Source of the DNA: a virus
Length of the DNA stretch: 25,757 nt
Direction: 5' to 3' (one strand)
IMG/VR virus record: IMGVR_UViG_3300020215_000132
Span: 1-25,757 of that record
In this document: piece by piece, positions 5,464 to 11,460 of the stretch
Layout of the letters: every line of letters begins with the position of its first letter
Position numbering within the stretch: the stretch's first letter is position 1
The notes under the pieces: model-generated
The model's database searches: none
Told to the model about the DNA's origin: nothing
The model's input: the letters and a program-made list of their open reading frames with translations, nothing else
Position numbers and translations under genes: made by a program

Positions 5464-5511
5464 GCCGCCGTCTCTTTCCATGGGGGGAGAGACGGCGGCT
5501 TTCTATTTGTT
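5464..5511 (+). terminator. Strong hairpin with T-rich tail in the early leader
   Basis: A perfect 12-bp GC-rich stem (GCCGCCGTCTCT at 5464-5475 with AGAGACGGCGGC at 5488-5499) and a 12-base loop, followed by TTTCTATTTGTT. The stem is very stable; the T tract is interrupted. Confidence 0.6.
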
Positions 5512-5512
5512 G

Positions 5513-5555
5513 GGCCAGCCCACAGGGGGGACTGTGGGACTGGCCGGAATTTTTT
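5513..5555 (+). terminator. Third terminator-like hairpin in the early leader
   Basis: GGCCAG plus CCCACAG (5513-5525) pairs with CTGTGGG and CTGGCC (5532-5545), 13 bp with one bulged A at 5539 and a six-base loop, followed after GGAA by six T residues (5550-5555). It ends 30 bases before the first early gene. Confidence 0.65.
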
Positions 5556-5585
5556 GTCCATGCCTCATTCTACCCGGAGCGTTCA

Positions 5586-6002
5586 ATGAAAAATAGTCCT
5601 GAAATTCCCGAGTTGCCCGCCATGCCTAAACCGGGGAATCACGAGGTGGGCGTTTTTTTTGCCAAAAGCTCCGTGAATTCACGAAGAAAGGGGTATAAAG
5701 GCGGTCGGAAATTGCCCAGTGCCGAGCGGTTCCAAGCATGGCGTGAGATCGAGGGAAAATCGCTTGGAGAGATGGAAGATTTGATGCAAAAGAAGGCCCG
5801 TGAATCCACGAGTAAGCGGCGGGATGGCGTCATCATCAATTTCCCGGACGGATTCCTCCTCCGCTACCTCATGGAGCTTGAATACGGTCGCTTTAAATCC
5901 CCCACCTGGTTCATTTTGCTTCTTATCGAAACCTTTGGCGTCAATCTGGCTTGGTGGCTTTTCTATGACGGTGTTCCCTACGGAGAGGAAAGCGAGAAAT
6001 GA
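5586..6002 (+). CDS. First early protein, degenerate XRE-type HTH (Cro-like candidate)
   Basis: 138 residues with GGAG six bases before the ATG. A Pro-rich, basic N-terminus (1-45) is followed by RFQAWREIEGKSLGEMEDLM and, after an insertion, by FLLRYLMELEYGRFKSPTWFILLLIETFGVNLAWWL in which the later helices of an XRE domain (LExGR..P....L...FGVNL.WLL.G) can be read. I read this as a diverged Cro/CI-type DNA-binding domain with an insertion near the turn. As the first gene of the early operon opposite the repressor it holds the usual position of Cro. The stop overlaps the next ATG. The family call is tentative. Confidence 0.6.
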   Translation: MKNSPEIPELPAMPKPGNHEVGVFFAKSSVNSRRKGYKGGRKLPSAERFQAWREIEGKSLGEMEDLMQKKARESTSKRRDGVIINFPDGFLLRYLMELEYGRFKSPTWFILLLIETFGVNLAWWLFYDGVPYGEESEK

Positions 6003-6223
6003 CCATTTCTCTCCAGAAAGAAGGCTATGGACCCATTATGACCACTGGCGAAGTCTGCCGAGTCATGAGAATTTCCCGGTGGACCCTAGGAAGAAAAATC
6101 GAGGCCGGAGACTATCAGGAATTAGTGTGGCTTCCACGCAAAAGCGAAAGGGAACCTATGCGATTCTGGCGTGAATCAGTGGAGAATCTTCTTGAGAGGC
6201 TTTATCAGGAGGCGGCAGCATGA
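5999..6223 (+). CDS. Excisionase-like HTH_17 DNA-binding protein
   Basis: 74 residues. Residues 14-60 (MTTGEVCRVMRISRWTLGRKIEAGDY ... RFWRESVENLLER) follow the MerR/excisionase winged-helix pattern: TxxEVxxxLxISRxTLxRxxxxGxF, then a wing and a W/F-x-x-x-x-V/I-x-x-L ending. It may act as a recombination directionality factor for the integrase or as a small early regulator. The ATG overlaps the stop of the upstream gene (ATGA) and the stop overlaps the following ATG. Confidence 0.75.
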   Translation: MTISLQKEGYGPIMTTGEVCRVMRISRWTLGRKIEAGDYQELVWLPRKSEREPMRFWRESVENLLERLYQEAAA

Positions 6224-6384
6224 TCACCGCTGAATACATCGAAGCACGGATAAAGCGCATGGAGGCCGAGGGTCGGTCGGAGCAAGAGATCATCGAAGAG
6301 GCCCGCCGGCTTCTTGTCGAATGGAATAAGGAAACGAGAGCGAAGCTTTTGGGCGTCAAGGCTGTTCAGGAGGCCGTGAAGTGA
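6220..6384 (+). CDS. 54-residue helical protein
   Basis: ATG at 6220 overlaps the upstream TGA, and the TGA at 6382-6384 overlaps the next GTG. The product is a single predicted helix rich in Glu, Arg and Ala (ITAEYIEARIKRMEAEGRSE ... ARRLLVEWNKE). CAGGAGG lies nine bases before the start. Overlaps at both ends make translation likely. No family recognised. Confidence 0.7.
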   Translation: MITAEYIEARIKRMEAEGRSEQEIIEEARRLLVEWNKETRAKLLGVKAVQEAVK

Positions 6385-6530
6385 CAGAGCTTAGGGACTA
6401 TTGCTCAGAGTGTGGGAAGGAAAACCCGAGTATCCGTCCGGACTGTCTGACCGAATGCCACGGAGCGACGGTCGTCCATTCATGGGTTGATACGAACTGG
6501 GCCGAAACCGGAACACAGGGGGCCGATTAA
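6381..6530 (+). CDS. 49-residue cysteine-rich (zinc-ribbon-like) protein
   Basis: GTG at 6381 overlaps the upstream stop, with AGGAGG at 6369-6374, and TAA at 6528-6530 abuts the next ATG. The N-terminus has CSECG, then DCLTEC, giving a four-cysteine cluster that could bind zinc. The remainder is unstructured. A small metal-binding early protein of unknown role. Confidence 0.65.
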   Translation: MTELRDYCSECGKENPSIRPDCLTECHGATVVHSWVDTNWAETGTQGAD

Positions 6531-6851
6531 ATGCTGCCCATCGTTCGACACCTTTTAACCGAATGCCGTGATGGGAACTGCGGAAACTGCCCCCGGTGGA
6601 TCCACTCTCAGGAATGGGGAACAGGCCAATTTATCGAGATTCGATGCAACTGCACCAAATGCCACGCCGAGGCAAAGGAGACAGCCAATGGATATCTACA
6701 ACATCGAGGGCACTCGGATCGGAACAGCGTCGAGGGCGGAGGACGCGAGGCGGGTTTGCGCGACGGAGGGTGGGTTTTGGATGGACGCGCAGGGGTACGG
6801 GGAGATATCGACGCCTGTGGCGGCGTCGGCGTGATTAGGAGGACCTCATGA
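6531..6851 (+). CDS. Cysteine-rich small protein; 3' half overlaps another gene
   Basis: The ATG directly follows the upstream TAA. The first ~52 residues hold a dense Cys set (C12, C17, C20 and the CNCTKC group at about 39-44), a zinc-finger-like arrangement. From about residue 53 the frame runs through the +1-frame gene at 6688-6834 and becomes Gly/Arg/Asp-rich, low-complexity sequence, ending at TGA 6849-6851 overlapping the next ATG. The N-terminal domain looks genuine. The C-terminal half is either an overprinted tail or the result of a lost stop. Function unknown. Confidence 0.6.
   Translation: MLPIVRHLLTECRDGNCGNCPRWIHSQEWGTGQFIEIRCNCTKCHAEAKETANGYLQHRGHSDRNSVEGGGREAGLRDGGWVLDGRAGVRGDIDACGGVGVIRRTS
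6688..6834 (+). CDS. 48-residue small protein nested in the previous frame
   Basis: ATG at 6688 has AAAGGAG seven bases upstream. The protein (MDIYNIEGTRIGTASRAEDA then RRVCATEGGFWMDAQGYGEI) has a balanced composition and a plausible beta-alpha layout, unlike the overlapping frame. It lies wholly inside the 6531-6851 frame. The ribosome site favours it as a true gene. No family recognised. Confidence 0.6.
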   Translation: MDIYNIEGTRIGTASRAEDARRVCATEGGFWMDAQGYGEISTPVAASA

Positions 6852-7015
6852 CCCGCTTTGCTATTGCCCTCTCCTTCGCGTCTTGCACCATTCTTGGCGT
6901 TATGGCTGGTGTTTTGATTGATCGAACACAAAAGCGCCTGGCGGCTGAAGAAGAGCGGATTGAAGCCGGCTTAATCCAGGTGTACTCGTCCACCACGACG
7001 AAGGGGGTTATGTGA
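6848..7015 (+). CDS. 55-residue single-span membrane protein
   Basis: ATG at 6848 follows AGGAGG (6838-6843) and overlaps the TGA of the 6531 frame. The N-terminal hydrophobic segment (FAIALSFASCTILGVMAGVLI) is a signal-anchor or uncleaved signal helix, followed by a Glu/Arg-rich amphipathic helix and a Ser/Thr-rich end. TGA at 7013-7015 overlaps the next ATG. A small inner-membrane phage protein of unknown function. Confidence 0.7.
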   Translation: MTRFAIALSFASCTILGVMAGVLIDRTQKRLAAEEERIEAGLIQVYSSTTTKGVM

Positions 7016-7224
7016 TGCTGACCATTCATTGCAATAACCCCGATTGCTCGAACCCCGTCGCCGTGCAGGGGGAATATTGCGGGACTTGCCAGTACAAGCG
7101 GGGGGAAGTGGACCGGAGAGCCAATAGCGGCCGGCGGGAGATTGACTATCGGTTCCCTTGGGGTCTGTTCTTTTGGCTTATCGCAGGCGCGGCGTTGTTC
7201 GGGTGGGCTTTGGGAAGACGTTAA
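7015..7224 (+). CDS. Small zinc-ribbon protein with C-terminal membrane anchor
   Basis: 69 residues from ATG 7015; a GTG at 7012 is an alternative. Residues 6-26 hold CNNPDCSNPV and CGTC, a four-cysteine ribbon. A basic linker (RRANSGRRE) leads to a C-terminal transmembrane segment (WGLFFWLIAGAALFGWALG) ending in RR. This tail-anchored layout would put the zinc ribbon in the cytoplasm. Function unknown. Confidence 0.7.
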   Translation: MLTIHCNNPDCSNPVAVQGEYCGTCQYKRGEVDRRANSGRREIDYRFPWGLFFWLIAGAALFGWALGRR

Positions 7225-7250
7225 TTTAAAAAGAGGAAAAGGAGAGAGCT

Positions 7251-8096
7251 ATGGAAAACCAAGGAAAGGAACTATCAACGCGGGCGATGCCGAATCTGGC
7301 AATAAGTCTAACGGAAATGAAGGACATGGCGACGGCGGTATCAAAATCGGGACTCTTCCCAGCGATTCGGACCCCGGAAGCGGCCTTAACCCTGATGATG
7401 CTTTGCCAAGCGGAGGGTATCCACCCCGTCCAGGCGATGCGGCGGTTCCATATCATCCAAGGGCAGCCGGCTATGAAAGCCGATGCAATGCTGGCCGAGT
7501 TTATGGACCGGGGCGGCAAGGTCGATTGGTTAGAAATGACCGATACGGTCGTGGCCGCGGAATTTACCTCCCCGCACCTGAAAAGCCCTGTCAAAGTCAG
7601 GTGGGACATGGAACGGGCGAAAAAGGCGAATCTGACCGGCAAAGATAACTGGAAAAACTTCCCCCAGTCTATGCTGCGGGCGCGGGTCATTTCAGAGGGG
7701 ATTCGTATGGCGATGCCTCAGGTGGTGGTAGGGATCTACACCCCCGAGGAAGTTCAAGACTTCCCTGACGACAAGCTTAAAGCGACGGCTCCTAAAGTTA
7801 CGAGGAAGCCCGAGGAGGCAGTCAGCGACACACCAAAGACTGAAGCCCAAGAGAATTTCACCCCGGACGACGTTCAAACTATCACGGTCGAAATCGCTGA
7901 TGTAAAGAAATTGGTCAAAGAGAATAAGTCTTGGTTTGAAGTGTATGACGCCGATGGTGTCGTTTATATCACCGAAAGCGAGATCTTAGCCAAGATGATC
8001 AAGGAATCGAAAGGGATGCAGTTAACATTCTCTTTCCGACATGAGAACAAGAAAAACATCCTTGTGACTCTTGGAAAGGAGGCCGTCGCCGCATGA
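7251..8096 (+). CDS. RecT/Redbeta-like single-strand annealing protein
   Basis: 281 residues with an ideal AAGGAGAG site. The first ~170 residues match the phage recombinase pattern: a helix (MATAVSKSGLFPAIRTPEAA), then QAEGIHPVQAMRRFHIIQGQPAMKADAML, then a beta segment, DNWKNFPQSMLRARVISEGIRM and the closing VVVGIYTPEEV. Such proteins anneal complementary single strands in phage recombination. The last ~100 residues, after a Pro/Glu/Lys-rich linker, form an extra domain (about 205-281) unlike the usual core. No partner exonuclease is evident; the stop overlaps the Gp157 gene. Confidence 0.7.
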   Translation: MENQGKELSTRAMPNLAISLTEMKDMATAVSKSGLFPAIRTPEAALTLMMLCQAEGIHPVQAMRRFHIIQGQPAMKADAMLAEFMDRGGKVDWLEMTDTVVAAEFTSPHLKSPVKVRWDMERAKKANLTGKDNWKNFPQSMLRARVISEGIRMAMPQVVVGIYTPEEVQDFPDDKLKATAPKVTRKPEEAVSDTPKTEAQENFTPDDVQTITVEIADVKKLVKENKSWFEVYDADGVVYITESEILAKMIKESKGMQLTFSFRHENKKNILVTLGKEAVAA

Positions 8097-8650
8097 AAAC
8101 CACTACCAAGAAGGACGAAACTCAGAAAGGGATGGCCCTCTATGACATCACGGATACCATCGCCAAGCTCCAGGCGCAACTGGAAGCATCCGGCGGTGAC
8201 GTGACGGAGGGTTCGGAAGGCGAGATCCTTGCTGAAATGATTGAGGCGTTCAAGTCGAAAGAGGTCGCCAAGGTTGACGCGTACTTCCGGCTCTATACCG
8301 AATGGGAAGTGAAAGCAGAGGCCATTCGCGCCGAGGAAAAGCGTCTCGCGCAGCGGCGGCGGAAGTTTGAGAACGCAATCAAGAACCTAAAGGACCTTGC
8401 CAAGAGGGCTATGGAAGCCCACGGAATCGACAAACTCGAAGGAAATATCGGGGATATTGTCCGCCAAAGGAACGGCGGCGTCCCTTCTGTGACGTGGAAA
8501 GTTCCCGTGGACCAACTCCCGAAATATCTTCTCCGAGTGATTGAGGAGCCGAACGCGGAAGCGGCTCGTGGCCTTCTACTGGACGGGGACGAAGAGGTGA
8601 AAGAATACGCCGAACTTGGCGATGTTGGATATTCCGTGAGGTTTCGGTAG
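8093..8650 (+). CDS. Siphovirus Gp157 family protein
   Basis: 185 residues overlapping the upstream gene by four bases (ATGA), with GGAGG upstream. The family layout is clear: ALYDITDTIAKLQ near the N-terminus, a long charged coiled coil (about 60-115, EWEVKAEAIRAEEKRLAQRR), then a beta-rich end with SVTWKVPVDQLPKYLLR. Gp157 proteins are found in phage recombination and replication modules, often beside annealing proteins as here. One member was reported in relation to phage resistance; the mechanism is not settled. Confidence 0.85.
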   Translation: MKTTTKKDETQKGMALYDITDTIAKLQAQLEASGGDVTEGSEGEILAEMIEAFKSKEVAKVDAYFRLYTEWEVKAEAIRAEEKRLAQRRRKFENAIKNLKDLAKRAMEAHGIDKLEGNIGDIVRQRNGGVPSVTWKVPVDQLPKYLLRVIEEPNAEAARGLLLDGDEEVKEYAELGDVGYSVRFR

Positions 8651-8913
8651 TGAACTCCCTGGAACATCTCGCATCGTCCGAAATTGACGAAATGATCGTT
8701 TCCAAGGAAAAGGAACTCCAAGAGGCCATGCATTCGTTGGCCGTCGTGGAGGAGGCTAAAAACCGTTTATCCCGGCAAATCCTGGAACTTCAGATCAAGA
8801 AGAAAGATACAGAAAACACTCTTTCAAAGGCGAATTTCAACGTGAAAACGATCAACTCAGAACTTCGCGTTTTGAAATCGGCCTTCTGGAAGGCGAGGAA
8901 CGAAAATAGGTGA
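8650..8913 (+). CDS. 87-residue coiled-coil protein
   Basis: GTG at 8650 shares its first base with the TAG stop of the Gp157 gene; GAGG lies eight bases upstream. The product is almost entirely a heptad-patterned helix (EMIVSKEKELQEAMHSLAVV ... LSRQILELQIKKKD), likely dimeric. No domain recognised. It is the last gene before a 317-base non-coding stretch. Confidence 0.7.
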   Translation: MNSLEHLASSEIDEMIVSKEKELQEAMHSLAVVEEAKNRLSRQILELQIKKKDTENTLSKANFNVKTINSELRVLKSAFWKARNENR

Positions 8914-8916
8914 TTT

Positions 8917-8990
8917 CTCGGCGGGTGGCAAGGGTGCGTGAGAACACCCTCAAGACGTGTTGGACGAAGCACGTCGGCCTTCCCGCCGAG
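8917..8990 (+). ncRNA. Candidate structured RNA with three-way junction
   Basis: A perfect 9-bp closing stem (CTCGGCGGG at 8917-8925 with CCCGCCGAG at 8982-8990) encloses two hairpins: AGGGTG/CACCCT (8931-8936, 8945-8950; loop CGTGAGAA) and GACGTG/CACGTC (8954-8959, 8970-8975; loop TTGGACGAAG). It starts four bases after the stop of the 8650 gene. I do not recognise it as a known riboswitch or ribozyme. No promoter of its own is evident, so it may be a processed or cis-acting element of the early transcript. Confidence 0.5.
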
Positions 8991-9010
8991 CAATTTGCAG
9001 GAGCAACCTC

Positions 9011-9100
9011 CGAGGGGCGCGGGTAAGGTTTTCCGTCGGGATTGTCAATCAATTACTAGTTTACGCCAAATTAGTAATTGCGAGGGGCGCGGGTAAGGTT
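9011..9100 (+). repeat. 20-bp direct repeat flanking an AT-rich palindrome
   Basis: CGAGGGGCGCGGGTAAGGTT occurs at 9011-9030 and 9081-9100. The 50 bases between are much richer in A+T and contain TTTTCCGTCG and a perfect 9-bp inverted repeat (CAATTACTA at 9050-9058, TAGTAATTG at 9072-9080). It resembles a protein-binding or mobile insert bounded by a duplication. Confidence 0.75.
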
Positions 9101-9131
9101 CGGGGTGAGTCCAGAAACCCCACAATTTCAC

Positions 9132-9211
9132 GCTGTCCGGCGTCGCAAGGCGGTTGCAGCGACACACCATGCTTCCTGTTCGTCGGGGCAGGCACTCCCG
9201 GCCCGGACAGC
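9132..9211 (+). promoter_or_regulatory. Structured 5' leader of the 9231 gene
   Basis: GCTGTCCGG (9132-9140) and CCGGACAGC (9203-9211) form a 9-bp closing stem around GTCGC/GCGAC (9142-9163) and CCTG/CAGG (9175-9192) hairpins. It ends nine bases before AAGGAGAG, the ribosome site of the next gene, so refolding could influence its translation. No known riboswitch class recognised. Confidence 0.45.
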
Positions 9212-9230
9212 CAATTTCGAAGGAGAGAAT

Positions 9231-9722
9231 GTGAGCATCTACGCCAAAAACACCGTTGTCAGCGTCGAGAAGTCTCGCGCCGAGATCGAAGGTATTCTAA
9301 CCCGCTACGGGGCCACCGCCTTTGCCTACGCCACAAACATGGACAAGGCCATGATCCAGTTTCAGGCTCAAGGGCGTCGGATCATGTTCGTCTTAAACCT
9401 TCCGGACCCAAAAGAGGACCGTTTTATCTATCCGACCCGCGCCGGGAAAATTGTGAAGTGGCGCGGCGAAAGGCCCCCAGAGGCGGCCCGAAAGGATTGG
9501 GAGCAGGCTTGTCGGCAAAAGTGGCGGTGTCTCGCTTTGGCAATCAAGGCGAAGTTGGAGTCGGTCCAGTCTGGGATTGCGACCTTTGAGGACGAGTTCC
9601 TGGCCCATATCGTCATGCCGGACGGTAAGACAATTTCTCACCATGTGCGGCCTCAGATCGAGAATGCCTATGCCACGGGCAAAATACCGCCCATGTTGCC
9701 AAATTTTGGGGAAAAAGAATGA
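9231..9722 (+). CDS. Conserved phage protein of unknown function
   Basis: 163 residues from GTG 9231, chosen for the AAGGAGAG site four bases upstream; the open frame extends further back into non-coding sequence. The sequence (MSIYAKNTVVSVEKSRAEIE, RYGATAFAY, MIQFQAQGRRIMFVL, WEQACRQKWRCLALAIKAKL, FEDEFLAHIVMPDGKTI, GKIPPMLP) matches a conserved family seen in many prophage early regions beside recombination genes. I know no assigned activity. The stop overlaps the MazG-like gene. Confidence 0.85.
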   Translation: MSIYAKNTVVSVEKSRAEIEGILTRYGATAFAYATNMDKAMIQFQAQGRRIMFVLNLPDPKEDRFIYPTRAGKIVKWRGERPPEAARKDWEQACRQKWRCLALAIKAKLESVQSGIATFEDEFLAHIVMPDGKTISHHVRPQIENAYATGKIPPMLPNFGEKE

Positions 9723-9940
9723 TTGCCACCGAAGAAATTAAACTTGAATTGGCCAAGGCGAGGGAGAAACACCCGGGGGCATTCAATAGCCCGCATGAGG
9801 CGTATGGGGTCCTCATCGAAGAGGTCCAAGAGTTCTTTGATGAGGTCCGCCGGCAAAAGTGGAACCGTGAAGCGATGCGTAAGGAATTACTCCAAATTGC
9901 GGCCGTTTCCCTTCGGGCCATTGAGGATTTGGACCTGTGA
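9719..9940 (+). CDS. MazG-like nucleotide pyrophosphohydrolase family protein
   Basis: 73 residues overlapping both neighbours by four bases. The helical core has HEAYGVLIEEVQEFFDEV (residues 26-43) and RKELLQIAAVSLRAIEDL (54-71), matching the EExxE ... ExxQIAA metal-binding pattern of all-alpha NTP pyrophosphatases. Such enzymes hydrolyse nucleoside triphosphates to monophosphate and pyrophosphate. In phages they may adjust nucleotide pools or signalling nucleotides. It is short, a single minimal domain. Confidence 0.8.
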   Translation: MIATEEIKLELAKAREKHPGAFNSPHEAYGVLIEEVQEFFDEVRRQKWNREAMRKELLQIAAVSLRAIEDLDL

Positions 9941-10314
9941 CATTCCGCCTCCGGTCAAAGAAATGGTTGAAGCTGGCCGGCGTCAACGTCCCCGGCAAAT
10001 ACCGCGCAAAGCGACAGGAATTCAATGGCCGGCATTATGACTCAAAAATGGAGGCCGACTACGCCGGGGAACTGGAGTTCCGCAAAAAGGCTGGAGACAT
10101 CAAGGACTGGAAGCCACAGGTAACGCTGGACCTCCGGATAAACGGGATCCATATCTGCAATTACCGGATTGATTTTGTGGTTGAGCATAACGACGGGATA
10201 ACCGAATACGTCGAGGTTAAGGGCTTCGAGACGAGGGACTGGCTGCTGAAATGGCGGATCTTTGAAGCGATTTATGGACATTTACCGAATGTCCGGTTGA
10301 CGGTAGTGAAATGA
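9937..10314 (+). CDS. DUF1064 family nuclease-like protein
   Basis: 125 residues from GTG 9937, overlapping the upstream TGA. The family pattern is visible: YDSKMEADYAGELEFRKKAG (about 34-53), then WKPQVTL, YRIDFVV (D79) and EYVEVKGFET (E93, K95). D79...E93-x-K95 and the upstream E39 fit a PD-(D/E)XK fold. DUF1064 proteins are predicted phage endonucleases, perhaps resolving branched DNA. Its place by the RecT-like and Gp157 genes supports a recombination role. Confidence 0.8.
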   Translation: MTFRLRSKKWLKLAGVNVPGKYRAKRQEFNGRHYDSKMEADYAGELEFRKKAGDIKDWKPQVTLDLRINGIHICNYRIDFVVEHNDGITEYVEVKGFETRDWLLKWRIFEAIYGHLPNVRLTVVK

Positions 10315-10328
10315 CGAAAGGAGGCCAA

Positions 10329-10586
10329 GTGCCCGAACTTATCCAAACCGAATTACCGATGGGACGAGAAATCGTCCCTATTCCCAAAGCACAGGAGGAG
10401 CTTTTAAAGCTCATTCCTTGCCGGAAGCTCCACGGAGAGCTTGTTCCTTATGCTGATTTCCGTGAAATTTATCGGCTCCTGAGTGGTTACGAGTATGGCA
10501 GCGAGGACCTTCGCTTTTTCCGGGAAGAGATCGAGGCAATGAAGGCGAAGAAGGAATATCGGGAACCGAAGGCGGGAAGGCGGTAA
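10329..10586 (+). CDS. 85-residue early protein of unknown function
   Basis: GTG 10329 is preferred because AAAGGAGG ends four bases upstream; ATG 10311, overlapping the previous stop, would add six residues. The product has a Pro/Glu-rich N-terminus and two helical segments (YADFREIYRLLSGYEYGSED, FFREEIEAMKAKKEY), ending in a basic tail. No family recognised. It lies between the nuclease-like gene and a coiled-coil gene. Confidence 0.65.
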   Translation: MPELIQTELPMGREIVPIPKAQEELLKLIPCRKLHGELVPYADFREIYRLLSGYEYGSEDLRFFREEIEAMKAKKEYREPKAGRR

Positions 10587-10588
10587 AT

Positions 10589-11068
10589 ATGAACGATCTG
10601 GCTGAATACAACGCATTGGTGGAAAAGGAAGCGGACCTCCTCCAAAGGAGGGAGGAGCTTGCTGATGAACTGGCCCCCCTTAAAAAGCAGAAGGCTGAGG
10701 CCGTCGGCCGCGCCCGTCAGCGAAGACAGTATTCCGACCCTCAATGGTTTTCGACTTTGATTTCTAAGATTGATTTCTTGGAGTCGGAAATCCGCAAGAT
10801 CAACATCGAAACCATGCGCACTCAACGCAGGTTGGGAGAATTGCGACGGGAAAAGGCAATTCAAAGGGATATCCAGCTTCGGATTCAAGAGCGCAACGAT
10901 CCCACCCGAAAAACAAAACATCAGCTTTTTATCCAGGTTGCCAAGGAAATATTGCCAGAAAACCAGTTTCAACGGATTTGGCAGGTCGTGGAGGGCCGGT
11001 TGATGGCTGCGCGGGAGTTGGCCCCTGAGGAGCATGTCCAAGAGATTGAGGTAAACGGCAACCGATAG
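10589..11068 (+). CDS. 159-residue coiled-coil protein
   Basis: The ATG lies three bases after the previous stop. Residues 1-100 are a long charged coiled coil (LVEKEADLLQRREELADELA ... IRKINIETMRTQRRLGELRR). The rest is also helical, with FIQVAKEILPENQFQRIWQVV. No enzyme motif is seen. It closes this gene block; the next 346 bases look non-coding. Confidence 0.7.
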   Translation: MNDLAEYNALVEKEADLLQRREELADELAPLKKQKAEAVGRARQRRQYSDPQWFSTLISKIDFLESEIRKINIETMRTQRRLGELRREKAIQRDIQLRIQERNDPTRKTKHQLFIQVAKEILPENQFQRIWQVVEGRLMAARELAPEEHVQEIEVNGNR

Positions 11069-11410
11069 TAAGTCCGCCACGTAGCAGGGCGGCACAATTT
11101 CGGCGCGGATCACGTCGCGCCTCATCAAACAAATGGCGTGGTTGAGGTTTTCCAAGGGTTCCCGACACCGGATAATAACCCGAGTCCACAAAGCCCACAA
11201 CGGGCGGCCATGAAAGCATCTCCGGGTGCTTTTTTGAACGCTCGGTCCCTATGGTCGCAGACGCCGGGGATGTGGGATGAACTTCAGGTTCCCTTACGAA
11301 AGGAACACTCAAACGTGGCCGGTTTCTGGGATTCTCCCGAGAGAAAGAGTCCCGTCAACGCCCAAAATCAACAGATGGTAAATCGGAGTCTGCACAAGGG
11401 AAACTTTAAA
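11069..11410 (+). other. Non-coding structured stretch before the iteron array
   Basis: No convincing gene is seen. It holds four hairpins: CCGCC/GGCGG (11074-11092), GGCGCG/CGCGCC (11102-11121), GGGTT/AACCC (11156-11181) and a terminator-like one at 11213-11235, plus GTTCC/GGAAC at 11288-11306. A 103-codon plus-strand frame crosses it, but it has no ribosome site, spans all the hairpins and ends in the iterons. Confidence 0.55.
11213..11235 (+). terminator. Terminator-like hairpin inside the early operon
   Basis: AAAGCA (11213-11218) pairs with TGCTTT (11227-11232) around an eight-base loop, and T residues run through 11235. It is modest in stability but has the form of an intrinsic terminator or attenuator between two early gene blocks. 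Confidence 0.5.
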
Positions 11411-11460
11411 AACCGTGAAAAACCGTACAAATCCGTTAAAAACCGTTAAAAATCGTGAAA
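11411..11460 (+). repeat. Five tandem 10-bp direct repeats (iteron-like)
   Basis: AACCGTGAAA, AACCGTACAA, ATCCGTTAAA, AACCGTTAAA and AATCGTGAAA follow without gaps; consensus AACCGTTAAA. The period of one helical turn places protein sites on one face of the DNA. The period is not a multiple of three, so this is DNA-level repetition. The array is followed by TTCCGTCGG and overlaps the start of a HTH gene. It is a candidate replication origin or autoregulatory operator. Confidence 0.8.

Noticed and set aside
5359-5589. A 76-codon plus-strand ORF through the early leader
   Set aside because: It has only a weak ribosome site and runs through four strong hairpins, three of them terminator-like. 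Its sequence is Gly/Arg/Pro-rich as expected of a chance frame.
8957-9589. A 210-codon plus-strand ORF across the structured gap and the 9231 gene
   Set aside because: It is out of frame with the conserved 9231 protein, and its product is low-complexity and Arg/Gly-rich.
11138-11449. A 103-codon plus-strand ORF before the HTH gene
   Set aside because: No ribosome site. It spans several hairpins including a terminator and its end is simply the translated iteron array.
11411-11460. A CRISPR array
   Set aside because: The repeats are 10 bp, contiguous and without spacers, so this is an iteron-type array.
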